A DNA stretch of 64,000 nucleotides from Advenella sp048381675 (GCF_048381675.1 NZ_JBLWIS010000003.1:62001-126000); one strand, 5' to 3'; positions 8,860 through 18,747 are shown, numbered from the stretch's first letter. Notes: a model not told the origin generated them from the sequence alone. Program-made: numbers and translations.

Positions 8860-9273
8860 TCAATTTGTTGTAGGGGTAGTCACAGTGCTGGCAGCAGCAT
8901 TTTGCTCATAGGGCTGGAAATTGGGCTGTTGGTCGCCTTCCCAGCGATCTAGCACGCCATTGACGAACCAGACTGAAAAGTTTCGCGTGACCGGTTCACC
9001 ATAGCCGGGTTGGTAGTGATAGGGATAGTCCCAGCGGTCAGGACGGAAAATGTCGATCAGGGTAGGTGAGCCCAAGGCGTAACGAACCTGGTCGGGAGTC
9101 ATGCCTTTTTGTAATAGTGCCACGTTTTCTTCTGTAATCCAGTTGCCTTGCTGTACAGGGGCGACATAAGGAAAGCCCCATTTTCCTGATGAGCAACCGG
9201 TTAGTGCAGTAAGTGCAAGGGCAGATATAAACAGTCCTTTACGGAGACGAAGGAAAAGTGCAGTATTATTCAT
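8860..9273 (-). CDS. bamE: Outer membrane assembly lipoprotein BamE
   Basis: A 137-residue lipoprotein of the BAM complex, which inserts beta-barrel proteins into the outer membrane. A signal peptide ends in the lipobox LTGC with Cys27. The SmpA/OmlA domain follows with its typical motifs: an NW.TEENVALLQKGMT start, QVRYALGSP, and W.YPYHYQPG. It is divergent from fur across a 170-base shared promoter region, as in many betaproteobacteria. Confidence 0.92.
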   Translation of the reverse strand: MNNTALFLRLRKGLFISALALTALTGCSSGKWGFPYVAPVQQGNWITEENVALLQKGMTPDQVRYALGSPTLIDIFRPDRWDYPYHYQPGYGEPVTRNFSVWFVNGVLDRWEGDQQPNFQPYEQNAAASTVTTPTTN

Positions 9274-9445
9274 GACTTGGGTGAATATCCTATGATAATT
9301 TGGACATTTAAAAGTGTTATGATAATAGTTCTGGGCAATTATGGGCTTGATTGCACTGAAATATTTGGAAATTTTTTCAATAAACCCTTTCTTTGTGGCT
9401 AAATTTGACTATGATGCTGAATCAGCATGATTTAGTGTGGGTGAT

Positions 9446-9898
9446 ATGAACGATCAAATAAACGATCAGACCGAATTGAAAAACATGGGCCTTAAGGCAA
9501 CTTTTCCGCGCCTTAAGATTTTGGATATATTCCGTAAATCAGAATCGCGTCATTTAAGTGCGGAAGATGTTTACCGTTTACTCATTAATGAGGATGTCGA
9601 TATTGGTCTTGCCACGGTTTATCGTGTGCTTACCCAATTTGAGCAGGCGGGTATTTTAACGCGCAGCCAGTTCGACAATGGCAAGGCCGTGTTCGAACTT
9701 GACGACGGCGATCATCATGATCACCTGGTCTGTTCAGTTTGCGGCAAAGTAGATGAGTTTACCGATCCTGAAATTGAAAAACGGCAATATAAAATTGCCA
9801 AAGACTATAATTTCAATCTTGAAAGCCACTCAATGGTTTTGTATGGCACTTGCGCAGACTGCGAAGCCAAGCACTTTTCTAAAAACCATTTGAAATAA
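9446..9898 (+). CDS. fur: Ferric uptake regulator Fur
   Basis: A 150-residue iron-responsive repressor. The N-terminal winged helix includes LKATFPRLKILDIF and LATVYRVLTQFEQAGI. The metal sites are the HHDH cluster (DDGDHHDHLVC), CSVCGK, and a C-terminal CADC. ATG 9446 was chosen because relatives start with MNDQ or MSDQ; an in-frame GTG lies at 9437. Fur is the expected regulator of the Fur-box candidates near 39.3 and 43.2 kb. Confidence 0.96.
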   Translation: MNDQINDQTELKNMGLKATFPRLKILDIFRKSESRHLSAEDVYRLLINEDVDIGLATVYRVLTQFEQAGILTRSQFDNGKAVFELDDGDHHDHLVCSVCGKVDEFTDPEIEKRQYKIAKDYNFNLESHSMVLYGTCADCEAKHFSKNHLK

Positions 9899-9928
9899 TA
9901 TCGTTTTCCCCTTTCGTAAAAAAAGGGG

Positions 9929-11575
9929 TCAAGCCTTGAGATTCAGCATTTCCCTTGCATGATCACGGGTGGTTTCGGTTATCGTGACCCCACCCAGCAT
10001 GCGGGCAATTTCATTGATTCTTTCCTGTTCATCCAGTAAAACGATTTCTGAATGTGTCGTTTTGTTTTTCTGGTTTTTCTGGACCTGAAAGTGTTGTTGG
10101 GCGCAGGCAGCTACCTGTGGCAGGTGTGTAACGCACAATACCTGATGGCGCCCCCCCAGTTCACGTAGCAGTTTTCCAACGACTTCGGCCACTGCGCCGC
10201 CAATACCGGTATCTACCTCATCAAAAATAAGCGTAGGTACCCTGCCGGCCTTGTTAGCCATGACCGACAACGCCAGGGAAATACGGGCCAGCTCTCCACC
10301 GGATGCGATTTTAGCCAAAGGACGTGGCGTGGTGCCGGCATGGCCGGCAACATTGAATTCGACCTGTTCAAGGCCATGTGGGCCGGGTTCTCCTTGTTGT
10401 AACTGGATCTCGAAAACACCCCCTTGCATGGCCAGGGTTTGCATGGCCTGGGTGACTTCCTGGCTGAGTGTGGCAGCGGTTTTTTGACGTTTCCCGGACA
10501 GGATTGCCGCTGTTTCCATATAAGCGGCCTTGCTTTGCGCTATGCTTTTTTCCAGTTCTTCAAGATTGCTGATTTTATTGAAATGGGCAAGATTGGCTTC
10601 AAGTGTTTGCTGAAGATCGTGGAGCTGTTCGGGTTCCACCCTGAATTTATGGGCTGTATCAAAAATAGTACGCATGCGGTTTTCAAGCTCTGACAGGCGA
10701 AGTGGATCAAGGTCTACCTTGTCCAGATAACTGTTCAGGTCAGAGGCGGCTTCGACACAGGCAATCCGGGCTGACTCAAGGGCATCGTAAATGCCTTGCA
10801 GGGCCGGATCATTTTTCAGCAGTTGCGCAATGCGTTGGGTGGCGCTGTTCAGTTCGGACACCAGCGACTGGTTTTCACTATCCAGCGTATTGAGGGTTTG
10901 TGAAGCGCCCTCCAGCAAAGAGGAGGCGTGTGCCAGCCGGTTGTGTTCGGTGCTGATGTTTTCCCATTCATTTTTGCCAAGCTGCAGCTTGGTAATTTCT
11001 TGTAGTTGCCATTCCAGGCGTTCACGCTCAAGGTTTTGCTGGGCTGCATTCTCTTGCGACTGCTTGAAATGCTGAATTTGGCTTTGCCATTGTTTCCATT
11101 GTTGCGCAAGGGTTTTCAGCAGGCTGGCATTATCGGCATGTGCATCAAGCAACTCACGTTGGGCGCTGTTTTTAAGTAGGCTTTGGTGGGCATGCTGGCC
11201 GTGGATATCAACCAGATACTGGCCTAGGTGGCGCAGTTGGGAAAGGTTGGCAGGAACGCCATTGATAAACGCCCGACTTTTTCCTGCCCGATCCACCACC
11301 CTGCGCAGTACTAATTCGCTGTCGTCCATGTCCTGCTCTTGCAGCCAGTCATGCAGGGATTCCGGGCAGTCAAAAACCGCGCTGATATCGGTTTTATCAG
11401 CACCCTCACGGATGGAGTAGGTTTCAGCCTTGCCACCAAGCGCCAGTGCAAGGGCGTCAATCAGGATGGATTTTCCGGCACCGGTTTCGCCGGAAAAAAC
11501 CGTAAAACCTTGATCAAAATGCAGGTCAATTTGATCAACAATGACAAAATCGCGAATATGTAATGAATGCAGCAT
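9929..11575 (-). CDS. recN: DNA repair protein RecN
   Basis: A 548-residue SMC-like ATPase acting in double-strand break repair. Walker A (SGETGAGKS) lies near residue 30, long coiled-coil segments fill about 160-370, and a C-terminal Walker B/signature region reads LASGGE..RISLAL and LIFDEVDTGIGG. It ends facing fur and starts 20 bases after nadK on the same strand. nadK-recN is probably one transcript. Confidence 0.95.
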   Translation of the reverse strand: MLHSLHIRDFVIVDQIDLHFDQGFTVFSGETGAGKSILIDALALALGGKAETYSIREGADKTDISAVFDCPESLHDWLQEQDMDDSELVLRRVVDRAGKSRAFINGVPANLSQLRHLGQYLVDIHGQHAHQSLLKNSAQRELLDAHADNASLLKTLAQQWKQWQSQIQHFKQSQENAAQQNLERERLEWQLQEITKLQLGKNEWENISTEHNRLAHASSLLEGASQTLNTLDSENQSLVSELNSATQRIAQLLKNDPALQGIYDALESARIACVEAASDLNSYLDKVDLDPLRLSELENRMRTIFDTAHKFRVEPEQLHDLQQTLEANLAHFNKISNLEELEKSIAQSKAAYMETAAILSGKRQKTAATLSQEVTQAMQTLAMQGGVFEIQLQQGEPGPHGLEQVEFNVAGHAGTTPRPLAKIASGGELARISLALSVMANKAGRVPTLIFDEVDTGIGGAVAEVVGKLLRELGGRHQVLCVTHLPQVAACAQQHFQVQKNQKNKTTHSEIVLLDEQERINEIARMLGGVTITETTRDHAREMLNLKA

Positions 11576-11595
11576 GAGTGAGATTAACCTTGTCT

Positions 11596-12480
11596 TTATG
11601 ACTCGGGCATGATGTTCCAGTGCAGTTTCTTGCGCAGGGTTGAGAAAAAGCTAAGGCCTTTGGGGTGCAGGAACTGGATCTGGTGTTGTGCTTTTTTGAC
11701 GGTAATCTGGTCGCCCAGTTGAAGGTTGGACCAGGTTTGCATGTCAAAATGCACGCTGGCGCCCATTTCGGCCCGGCCAATTTCGGTCAGCGTGAGCTTT
11801 AGGGTGCCGCTGGTGGGAATGACAATAGGGCGGTTAGACAGTGTTTGCGGCGCAACCGGTACCAGCAGGAAAGCATTAACCCCTGGGTGCAAGATGGGGC
11901 CATTGGCACTTAAGGCGTATGCCGTCGAGCCGGTTGGGGTGGCAATGATCAGGCCATCGGAGCGCTGCTTGTACATGAACTGGTCATCAAGTTCGACGCT
12001 GATTTCAATCATGCCACTGCGGCCCGAACGGTTTAATACCACATCATTAAGGGCGAGCGCCGTGGTCAAGGTTTGTCCGCCACGAATCACCGAGGCTTCC
12101 AGTAGGGTGCGCGATTCAAGGGTGAAATGGCCATCCAGGACGGCCTGGATGGCTTGTAAGGCATTTTGCAGCGGGATGTCGGTAATAAAACCCAGGCGAC
12201 CATGGTTGATGCCAATGAGCGGGATATTGTAGGGGGCCAGCAGGCGTGCAGCCCCAAGCATGGTGCCGTCACCACCCATTACAATAACCAGGTCGGCCTG
12301 TTTGCCAATTTCTTCGATTGTCGCGGCAGGCAGTTCGGCAACGCCTGTATTGGTGGCGGTTTCTTCTTCTATTAGTACTGTTCGCCCGGCATTTGTCAGG
12401 ACAGCGGCAAGTGCCCGCAAAGGGGCATCCATGCCGGAATCCTGATATCGGCCAATAAGTGCGACGGTTGAAAAATGCAT
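11596..12480 (-). CDS. nadK: NAD kinase
   Basis: This 294-residue enzyme phosphorylates NAD to NADP. It shows the GGDGTMLGAARLL motif with the catalytic Asp and the downstream NDVVLNR and DGLIIATPTGSTAY motifs of the family. I chose ATG 12480 (MHFSTVALIGRYQD) because relatives begin there; a TTG six codons upstream is in frame. It is divergent from hrcA, an order conserved in betaproteobacteria. Confidence 0.95.
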   Translation of the reverse strand: MHFSTVALIGRYQDSGMDAPLRALAAVLTNAGRTVLIEEETATNTGVAELPAATIEEIGKQADLVIVMGGDGTMLGAARLLAPYNIPLIGINHGRLGFITDIPLQNALQAIQAVLDGHFTLESRTLLEASVIRGGQTLTTALALNDVVLNRSGRSGMIEISVELDDQFMYKQRSDGLIIATPTGSTAYALSANGPILHPGVNAFLLVPVAPQTLSNRPIVIPTSGTLKLTLTEIGRAEMGASVHFDMQTWSNLQLGDQITVKKAQHQIQFLHPKGLSFFSTLRKKLHWNIMPES

Positions 12481-12619
12481 GTCAAAAACAATATACAATA
12501 AGGTAAATGTGGATATTACGACATCTTAACCGTAATTTCAGCATGTTCCTGAATACGGCGATTGAGTCGCTGGTAAAAAATATCATACATGTAAATGGGA
12601 ATTTATAAGATATCGCAAT

Positions 12620-13633
12620 ATGGATGAACGCGCTAGTGCTTTACTGAAAGCTTTAATTGAACAATATATTGAAGACGGGCAGCCGGTTGGGTCACGTACG
12701 CTATCAAAGCGCTTTGAGCTTTCTCCGGCTACTATCCGCAATGTCATGGCAGACCTTGAAGAGCTTGGCCTGATTCACAGCCCACATACGTCGGCCGGTC
12801 GGGTACCAACACCCAAGGGCTATCGCATGTTTGTAGACCGTCTGCTGGCCGTGCGTCATTACCAGACCTTGTCGCCTGAAAACATCAATAGTGAGATCAA
12901 GGATGCTCTCTTGCATGTTTCGCCTGGCAAAGCCATGAATGCGGCGGCTGAACTGGTGTCCAATCTGACCCAGTTTGCCGGTGTGGTTTTAACGCCGCAG
13001 CGGTCCCAGGTGTTTCGTCATATCGAATTTATCCGCCTGTCTGAAAAACGTATTCTGCTGATTATCGTGACCCCGGATGGTGACGTGCAAAACCGCATCC
13101 TGTCCGCTGCCCGTGATTATTCCGAGCAAGAGTTGCTGGAAGCGGGCAACTTTTTCAACCAGCACTTTTCAGGCAAGTCTTTTGATGTGGTGCGCACTGA
13201 ATTGGCACGTGAACTGGCCGAATTGAAAGAGGATATTTCTCAATTGATGCAGGCAGCGGTAGATGCCGGCACCGATGCATCTGAAGAGGAAACCGTGCTT
13301 ATTTCGGGCGAGCGCCGCTTGCTTGATGTGACTGATATGACCGCCGACATGAATTATTTGCGAAAAATGTTCGATTTGTTCGAGCAAAAAAGCGAATTGA
13401 TACAGTTGCTGGATATTTCAAGCCGCTCACAAGGCGTGCAAATCTACATTGGCGGTGATTCCCGACTGGTGCCCATGGAAAATGTCTCGGTCATTACCGC
13501 TCCTTATGGGGTCGATGGTAAAATCATCGGCACCTTGGGGGTTATTGGCCCCAGCAGGATGTCTTATGACAGAGTAATTCCTATTGTTGATATAACTGCC
13601 CGGCTTTTGTCCAATGCCTTAAGCCAGTATTAA
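12620..13633 (+). CDS. hrcA: Heat-inducible transcription repressor HrcA
   Basis: A 337-residue repressor that binds CIRCE operators to control chaperone genes. An N-terminal winged helix (SRTLSKRFELSPATIRNVMADLEELG) is followed by the GAF-like HrcA domain. Late motifs include VYIGGDSRLVPMENVSVITAPYG-type residues. I found no CIRCE operator (TTAGCACTC-N9-GAGTGCTAA) in the window, so its target, probably groESL, lies elsewhere. hemH follows after 18 bases. Confidence 0.94.
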   Translation: MDERASALLKALIEQYIEDGQPVGSRTLSKRFELSPATIRNVMADLEELGLIHSPHTSAGRVPTPKGYRMFVDRLLAVRHYQTLSPENINSEIKDALLHVSPGKAMNAAAELVSNLTQFAGVVLTPQRSQVFRHIEFIRLSEKRILLIIVTPDGDVQNRILSAARDYSEQELLEAGNFFNQHFSGKSFDVVRTELARELAELKEDISQLMQAAVDAGTDASEEETVLISGERRLLDVTDMTADMNYLRKMFDLFEQKSELIQLLDISSRSQGVQIYIGGDSRLVPMENVSVITAPYGVDGKIIGTLGVIGPSRMSYDRVIPIVDITARLLSNALSQY

Positions 13634-13651
13634 CTTAATTAACCATTACTT

Positions 13652-14695
13652 ATGCGAAATATGCCTGAACCTGAAAAAAAGCTTGATCACAACAATATTG
13701 TCAACAAACCTTATCAGGATATGAAAGCAGGTGTAATGCTGGTCAATCTTGGTACGCCTTCTTCTTATTCTGCGGCTGACATCAGGCAATACCTGGCTGA
13801 ATTCCTTTCCGACAAGCGGGTGGTAGAGTTGCCTGCGTTGTTATGGCAACCCATCTTAAGGGGGGTGATCCTGCCGTTTCGCTCCAGAAAACTGGTACAT
13901 AAATACCAGCAGGTCTGGATGGAAGGCGGTTCTCCGCTCCTGGTGCATAGCCTGAACCAGGCCAAAAAGCTTAATGAAAGCTTCAAGCGGCAGAATTTGC
14001 CGGTTCCGGTAGAGGTGGCCATGCGTTATGGCAAGCCTTCATTGGCAACAGCGCTTGAAAACCTGCGCCAGCAACAGTGTGAGCGTATTTTGGTGGTGCC
14101 GATGTATCCGCAATATTCCGCCAGTACGACGGCCACCATTTTTGATAAAATTGCCTGCCTTTTCAGCCGGTTACGTGATCAGCCCGAATACCGCTTCGTT
14201 AAGCGGTTTTATGCTGAACCGGGTTATATCAATGCACTGGCCAATAAAGTAAAGGCATTTTGGCAAATCAATGGCAAGCCGCAACGCCTGTTGTTAAGTT
14301 TTCATGGTTTGCCACAGCGCTGTGTGAATAAGGGCGATCCTTATTTCAAAGATTGTGAGGCCACCTTGCATCTGCTCAAGCAGGCGCTTGCCGACGAAGG
14401 CGTCGAGATTGACTTGAGTTTTCAAAGCCGTTTTGGCAAAGAAAAGTGGCTCGAGCCCGCTACCCAGCAAACCCTGGAAGCTTATCCAGCCAAGGGTATC
14501 AAGCGGGTGGACGTGATGTGTCCGGGTTTTGTGGCAGACTGCCTTGAAACCCTGGAAGAAATCCAGCTTGAGTGTGCCAATGAATTCATGGCCGCCGGTG
14601 GCGAGCAGTTCCGCTACATTCCTTGCCTGAATAGTGATGAGGAATGGGTGCAAGGACTAGAGGATATCGTAAAACGCCATTTGCAAGGATGGTGA
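13652..14695 (+). CDS. hemH: Ferrochelatase
   Basis: This 347-residue enzyme inserts Fe(II) into protoporphyrin IX, the last step of heme synthesis. The signature SFHGLPQRCVNKGDPY near residue 215 carries the metal-binding His. A C-terminal VMCPGFVADCLETLEEI holds the conserved Glu cluster. It is probably co-transcribed with hrcA. grpE follows 105 bases on with its own heat-shock promoter candidate. Confidence 0.95.
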   Translation: MRNMPEPEKKLDHNNIVNKPYQDMKAGVMLVNLGTPSSYSAADIRQYLAEFLSDKRVVELPALLWQPILRGVILPFRSRKLVHKYQQVWMEGGSPLLVHSLNQAKKLNESFKRQNLPVPVEVAMRYGKPSLATALENLRQQQCERILVVPMYPQYSASTTATIFDKIACLFSRLRDQPEYRFVKRFYAEPGYINALANKVKAFWQINGKPQRLLLSFHGLPQRCVNKGDPYFKDCEATLHLLKQALADEGVEIDLSFQSRFGKEKWLEPATQQTLEAYPAKGIKRVDVMCPGFVADCLETLEEIQLECANEFMAAGGEQFRYIPCLNSDEEWVQGLEDIVKRHLQGW

Positions 14696-14733
14696 CCGGA
14701 GCTGTCAAGCTCAACTTGCTGAATATATCCCCC

Positions 14734-14762
14734 CTTGAAATCCCGAAATTTGCCTCAATCTA
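14734..14762 (+). promoter_or_regulatory. Candidate sigma-32 promoter of grpE
   Basis: CTTGAA at 14734 is followed after 14 bases by CTCAATCTA. The sigma-32 consensus is CTTGAA-N13-17-CCCCATnTA. The -35 is perfect and the -10 partly matches. It ends 38 bases before the grpE start. Confidence 0.65.
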
Positions 14763-14800
14763 AGGCTCATTCAATATAAACCTCATGTTTGGAGAACCGA

Positions 14801-15385
14801 ATGTCACAAGAGAATAATCCTCAAGATTCAAAAAATCCGGAACAGCCGCAAAATCCAGAAGTTGAGCAGCAAACCGATGCAAACCAAGAGGATACCTTGG
14901 AAGAAACCGTACTGATGGAAGAAAATCTGGCCGAAAAATATTCGGAACTTGAAGCCAAGGTTAGCCAGTACCACGATGAGCTGTTGCGTGCCCGTGCCGA
15001 AATGGAAAATATTCGCCGTCGCGCCCAGGATGATGTGGTCAAGGCGCGTAAATTCAGCACCGAAAGCTTTGCTGAAAGCCTGGTTCCGGTCAAAGACAGT
15101 CTGGAAGCAGCCCTGGCCATCGAGAACCAGACATTGGAAGCCCTGAAAGAAGGGGTGGAAAGTACCTTGCGCCAGTTAAATCAGGCTTTTGAACGCAACC
15201 ATCTTAAAGAAGTGGCGCCTGCCGTTGGTGACAAATTTGATCCTAATCTGCATCAGGCCATTTCTTCGGTGCCATCCGAAGAGGTTGAAGCCAACTGTGT
15301 TTTACAGTCACTGCAAAAAGGTTACACGATTGCCGATCGCGTGTTGCGTCCGGCCCTGGTCATGGTTTCGGCCGGAAAGCAATAA
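14801..15385 (+). CDS. grpE: Nucleotide exchange factor GrpE
   Basis: This 194-residue co-chaperone releases ADP from DnaK. An acidic, glutamine-rich N-terminal tail of about 45 residues precedes a long coiled coil (YSELEAKVSQYHDELLRARAEMENIRRR). The C-terminal beta domain reads FDPNLHQAISSV..EV and GY..ADRVLRPALV. ATG 14801 has GGAG in front; an upstream TTG at 14789 in the same frame is less likely. It heads the grpE-dnaK-dnaJ chaperone block. Confidence 0.95.
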   Translation: MSQENNPQDSKNPEQPQNPEVEQQTDANQEDTLEETVLMEENLAEKYSELEAKVSQYHDELLRARAEMENIRRRAQDDVVKARKFSTESFAESLVPVKDSLEAALAIENQTLEALKEGVESTLRQLNQAFERNHLKEVAPAVGDKFDPNLHQAISSVPSEEVEANCVLQSLQKGYTIADRVLRPALVMVSAGKQ

Positions 15386-15438
15386 ACTGTTTGTGGCACA
15401 AATAAAAATGGCGGACATTAAAAAAATAATTTCGACAT

Positions 15439-15468
15439 CTTGAAAATGGTTTTTTTATCCCCACATTG
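15439..15468 (+). promoter_or_regulatory. Candidate sigma-32 promoter of dnaK
   Basis: CTTGAA at 15439, a 14-base spacer rich in T, then CCCCACAT at 15459, close to the heat-shock consensus. It lies about 82 bases upstream of the dnaK start and gives dnaK a promoter separate from grpE. Confidence 0.75.
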
Positions 15469-15550
15469 TAAGTATCCAACGATCCTGTTTTAAATAATTA
15501 AAACAGGATTTTTACAAAATTTCAGATTATCTATTATTAAGGTAAGCATA

Positions 15551-17464
15551 ATGGGCAAAATTATTGGTATCGACTTGGGTACAACCAACAGTTGTGTAGC
15601 CGTTCTTGACGGCGATAAAGTCAGGGTTATTGAAAACGCCGAAGGCGCACGTACAACACCTTCCATCATCGCCTACATGGAAGATGGCGAGACATTGGTC
15701 GGTGCACCGGCAAAACGTCAGGCAGTTACCAACCCTAAAAACACCCTGTTTGCGGTCAAACGTTTAATCGGTCGCAAATTTGACGAAAGCGCAGTGCAAA
15801 AAGACATCGACCTGATGCCTTACAGCATTATCAAAGCCGATAACGGTGATGCATGGGTGGAAGCGCAAGGTAAAAAAATGGCGCCTCCCCAAATCTCCGC
15901 AGAAGTATTGCGTAAAATGAAAAAAACGGCCGAAGACTACCTGGGTGAAGAAGTCACCGAGGCGGTTATTACCGTGCCTGCCTATTTCAATGACAGCCAG
16001 CGTCAGGCCACCAAAGATGCCGGACGCATCGCTGGCCTTGAAGTCAAGCGCATTATCAACGAACCTACCGCTGCCGCACTGGCTTTCGGTATGGACAAGG
16101 CTGAAAAAGGCGATCGTAAAATCGCGGTTTATGACCTGGGCGGTGGTACTTTCGACGTTTCCATCATTGAAATCGCTGACATGGATGGCGAAAAGCAGTT
16201 TGAAGTACTGTCCACCAACGGTGATACATTCCTAGGTGGTGAAGACTTTGACCAGCGCATCATCGATTACATTATTGAAGAGTTTAAAAAAGAGCAGGGC
16301 GTTGATCTGTCCAAAGACGTGCTTGCGTTGCAGCGCCTGAAAGAAGCTGCCGAGAAAGCCAAGATCGAACTGTCTTCAACCGCACAAACCGAAATCAACC
16401 TGCCTTACATTACGGCAGATGCTTCCGGTCCGAAACACCTGAACCTGAAAATCACCCGTGCCAAACTTGAAGCACTGGTTGAAGAGCTGATCAACCGCAC
16501 GATTGAACCATGCCGTGTGGCCATCAAGGATGCCGGTGTCAAGGTTAGCGACATTGATGACGTGATTCTGGTTGGTGGTATGAGCCGTATGCCAAAAGTA
16601 CAGGAAAAGGTCAAAGAGTTTTTTGGTAAAGAACCACGTAAAGACGTCAACCCCGATGAAGCGGTTGCTGCCGGTGCAGCTATCCAGGGTTCCGTACTGT
16701 CAGGCGATCGTACCGACGTGTTGCTGCTGGACGTGACGCCATTGTCTCTGGGTATCGAGACCATGGGCGGTGTCATGACCAAAATGATTCAGAAAAACAC
16801 CACGATTCCTACCCGTTTTTCTCAGGTTTTCTCTACTGCCGACGATAACCAGCCTGCAGTAACCATTAAGGTGTTCCAGGGAGAGCGTGAAATCGCAGCC
16901 GGTAACAAGGCGTTGGGTGAATTTAATCTGGAAGGTATTCCACCAGCACCACGTGGTGTTCCACAAATTGAAGTCACATTTGATATTGACGCCAACGGTA
17001 TTCTGCACGTTTCTGCCAAAGATAAAGGCACTGGTAAAGAAAACAAAATTACCATTAAAGCCAACTCTGGTTTGTCTGAGGAAGAAATCGAACGCATGGT
17101 TAAAGATGCGGAAGCCAACGCTGAAGAGGATCATCGCATTGCCGAGCTTGCACAATCACGCAACCAGGCTGATGCCCTGATTCACTCTACACGCAAGTCA
17201 TTGACTGAATACGGTGACAAGCTGGAAGCGGCTGAAAAAGAAGCTATCGAAGCAGCGATCAAAGATCTTGAAGCAACACTGCAAGATGGTGACAAGGCAG
17301 CGATCGATGCCAAGACAGAGGCCCTGATGACTGCTTCCCAGAAACTGGGTGAGAAAATGTACGCAGACATGCAGGCCCAGGCCGGCCAGGCTCCTGAAGG
17401 TGCCCAGCCAGCTGATGAAAATGTCGTTGATGCCGACTTTAAAGAAGTCAAGCGTGACGCATAA
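15551..17464 (+). CDS. dnaK: Chaperone protein DnaK (Hsp70)
   Basis: A 637-residue ATP-dependent chaperone. The N-terminal ATPase opens with GIDLGTTNSCVAV, carries YDLGGGTFDVSI near residue 195, and VGGMSRMPKVQ near 340. The substrate-binding domain and helical lid follow, ending in the conserved acidic tail VVDADFKEV. Length matches Escherichia coli DnaK (638). It works with GrpE upstream and DnaJ downstream. Confidence 0.98.
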   Translation: MGKIIGIDLGTTNSCVAVLDGDKVRVIENAEGARTTPSIIAYMEDGETLVGAPAKRQAVTNPKNTLFAVKRLIGRKFDESAVQKDIDLMPYSIIKADNGDAWVEAQGKKMAPPQISAEVLRKMKKTAEDYLGEEVTEAVITVPAYFNDSQRQATKDAGRIAGLEVKRIINEPTAAALAFGMDKAEKGDRKIAVYDLGGGTFDVSIIEIADMDGEKQFEVLSTNGDTFLGGEDFDQRIIDYIIEEFKKEQGVDLSKDVLALQRLKEAAEKAKIELSSTAQTEINLPYITADASGPKHLNLKITRAKLEALVEELINRTIEPCRVAIKDAGVKVSDIDDVILVGGMSRMPKVQEKVKEFFGKEPRKDVNPDEAVAAGAAIQGSVLSGDRTDVLLLDVTPLSLGIETMGGVMTKMIQKNTTIPTRFSQVFSTADDNQPAVTIKVFQGEREIAAGNKALGEFNLEGIPPAPRGVPQIEVTFDIDANGILHVSAKDKGTGKENKITIKANSGLSEEEIERMVKDAEANAEEDHRIAELAQSRNQADALIHSTRKSLTEYGDKLEAAEKEAIEAAIKDLEATLQDGDKAAIDAKTEALMTASQKLGEKMYADMQAQAGQAPEGAQPADENVVDADFKEVKRDA

Positions 17465-17490
17465 GTGATCGCATTATCGTGAGCACTCAT

Positions 17491-17530
17491 ACCCGGTTTC
17501 TGTCTTCAATGGCTTAACCGGGTATTGTTT
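17491..17530 (+). terminator. Weak hairpin between dnaK and dnaJ
   Basis: ACCCGGTT at 17491-17498 pairs with AACCGGGT at 17516-17523 across a 17-base loop, followed by a broken T run. It may attenuate dnaJ relative to dnaK rather than fully terminate. Confidence 0.5.
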
Positions 17531-17574
17531 TTAAATATATGGAATTTGTTAAAGAGTTATAAGGCGTATAAATA

Positions 17575-18687
17575 ATGGCAAAGCGTGATTATTATGAATC
17601 TCTTGGTGTCGCCAAAAACGCCACGGATGAGGAAATCAAGAAAGCTTACCGCAAGCTGGCAATGAAGTACCATCCTGACCGCAATCCGGATAGCAAAGAG
17701 GCCGAAGATAAGTTCAAAGAGATCAAGGAAGCGTATGAAATGCTTTCAGATCCCGAGAAACGCGAGGCTTATGATCGTTATGGCCACGCCGGTGTCGATC
17801 CCAATGCGGGAATGGGGGCAGGTGCCGGTAATTTTGGTGATGTTTTCGGTGATATTTTCGGTGATATCTTTGGTGGTGGCCGCCGGGGCGGTGGTCCGCA
17901 AGTATACCGTGGCGCCGATTTGCGTTACAGCCTTGAAATTACCCTTGAGCAGGCCGCCAATGGCTTTGATACGGAAATCCGTGTTCCCAGCTGGGAGCAT
18001 TGTGATGTTTGCCATGGCAGCGGTGCCAAGGCAGGAACCAAGCCTACCACCTGTCATACTTGTGGCGGTAGTGGTTCAGTTCGCATGCAGCAGGGTTTTT
18101 TCAGTGTTCAGCAAACTTGTCCAACCTGCCATGGTTCGGGTCAGGAAATCAAGGATCCCTGCCCGGCCTGTGATGGCGTAGGTCGTAAACGCAAGAACAA
18201 AACCCTTCAGGTCAAGATTCCTGCCGGTATTGATGAAGGCATGCGTATTCGTTCGGCCGGCAATGGCGAACCCGGTGTGAATGGGGGACCTTCCGGTGAT
18301 TTGTATGTGGAAATCCACCTCAAGGAACACAGCATTTTCGAGCGTGATGGCGATGACCTGCATTGCCAGGTGCCGTTGCCTTTCGTGACGGCTACTTTGG
18401 GTGGAAACCTTGAAGTGCCTACCTTGGGCGGAAAAGGTGAGATCACCATCCCAGAGGGTACGCAAACCGGCAAGACTTTCCGCTTGCGCGGCAAAGGAAT
18501 CAAGGGGGTTCGTTCCAGCTATCCCGGCGATTTGTATTGTCACGTGATTGTTGAAACACCGGTACGCCTGAACGAAGAACAGAAAGACCTGTTGCGCAAG
18601 TTCGAGGCAGCGCTTGATGATGGTGGCGACCGTCATTCGCCCCAAAACAAGTCCTGGACTGACCGGGTCAAGAAGTTTTTCAGTTAA
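17575..18687 (+). CDS. dnaJ: Chaperone protein DnaJ (Hsp40)
   Basis: A 370-residue co-chaperone that delivers substrate to DnaK and stimulates its ATPase. The J domain (residues 1-70) has the HPD motif at YHPDRNPD. A Gly/Phe-rich stretch follows with GDVFGDIFGDIFGG repeats. Four CxxCxGxG-type zinc motifs (CDVCHGSG, CHTCGGSG, CPTCHGSG, CPACDGVG) span about 142-200, then the C-terminal substrate-binding domains. Confidence 0.97.
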   Translation: MAKRDYYESLGVAKNATDEEIKKAYRKLAMKYHPDRNPDSKEAEDKFKEIKEAYEMLSDPEKREAYDRYGHAGVDPNAGMGAGAGNFGDVFGDIFGDIFGGGRRGGGPQVYRGADLRYSLEITLEQAANGFDTEIRVPSWEHCDVCHGSGAKAGTKPTTCHTCGGSGSVRMQQGFFSVQQTCPTCHGSGQEIKDPCPACDGVGRKRKNKTLQVKIPAGIDEGMRIRSAGNGEPGVNGGPSGDLYVEIHLKEHSIFERDGDDLHCQVPLPFVTATLGGNLEVPTLGGKGEITIPEGTQTGKTFRLRGKGIKGVRSSYPGDLYCHVIVETPVRLNEEQKDLLRKFEAALDDGGDRHSPQNKSWTDRVKKFFS

Positions 18688-18717
18688 GAAATTTTCAGTT
18701 AAGAAAAATGGCTTATT

Positions 18718-18747
18718 TCCCTGCCTGATGTAGGCAGGGATTTTTTT
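18718..18747 (+). terminator. Rho-independent terminator of the dnaK-dnaJ unit
   Basis: TCCCTGCCT / AGGCAGGGA stem with a five-base loop, then seven T, 30 bases after the dnaJ stop. Confidence 0.88.

Noticed and set aside
12499..15550. CIRCE operators for HrcA near hrcA, grpE or dnaK
   Set aside because: I found no TTAGCACTC-N9-GAGTGCTAA repeat; sigma-32-like promoters explain the chaperone genes better.
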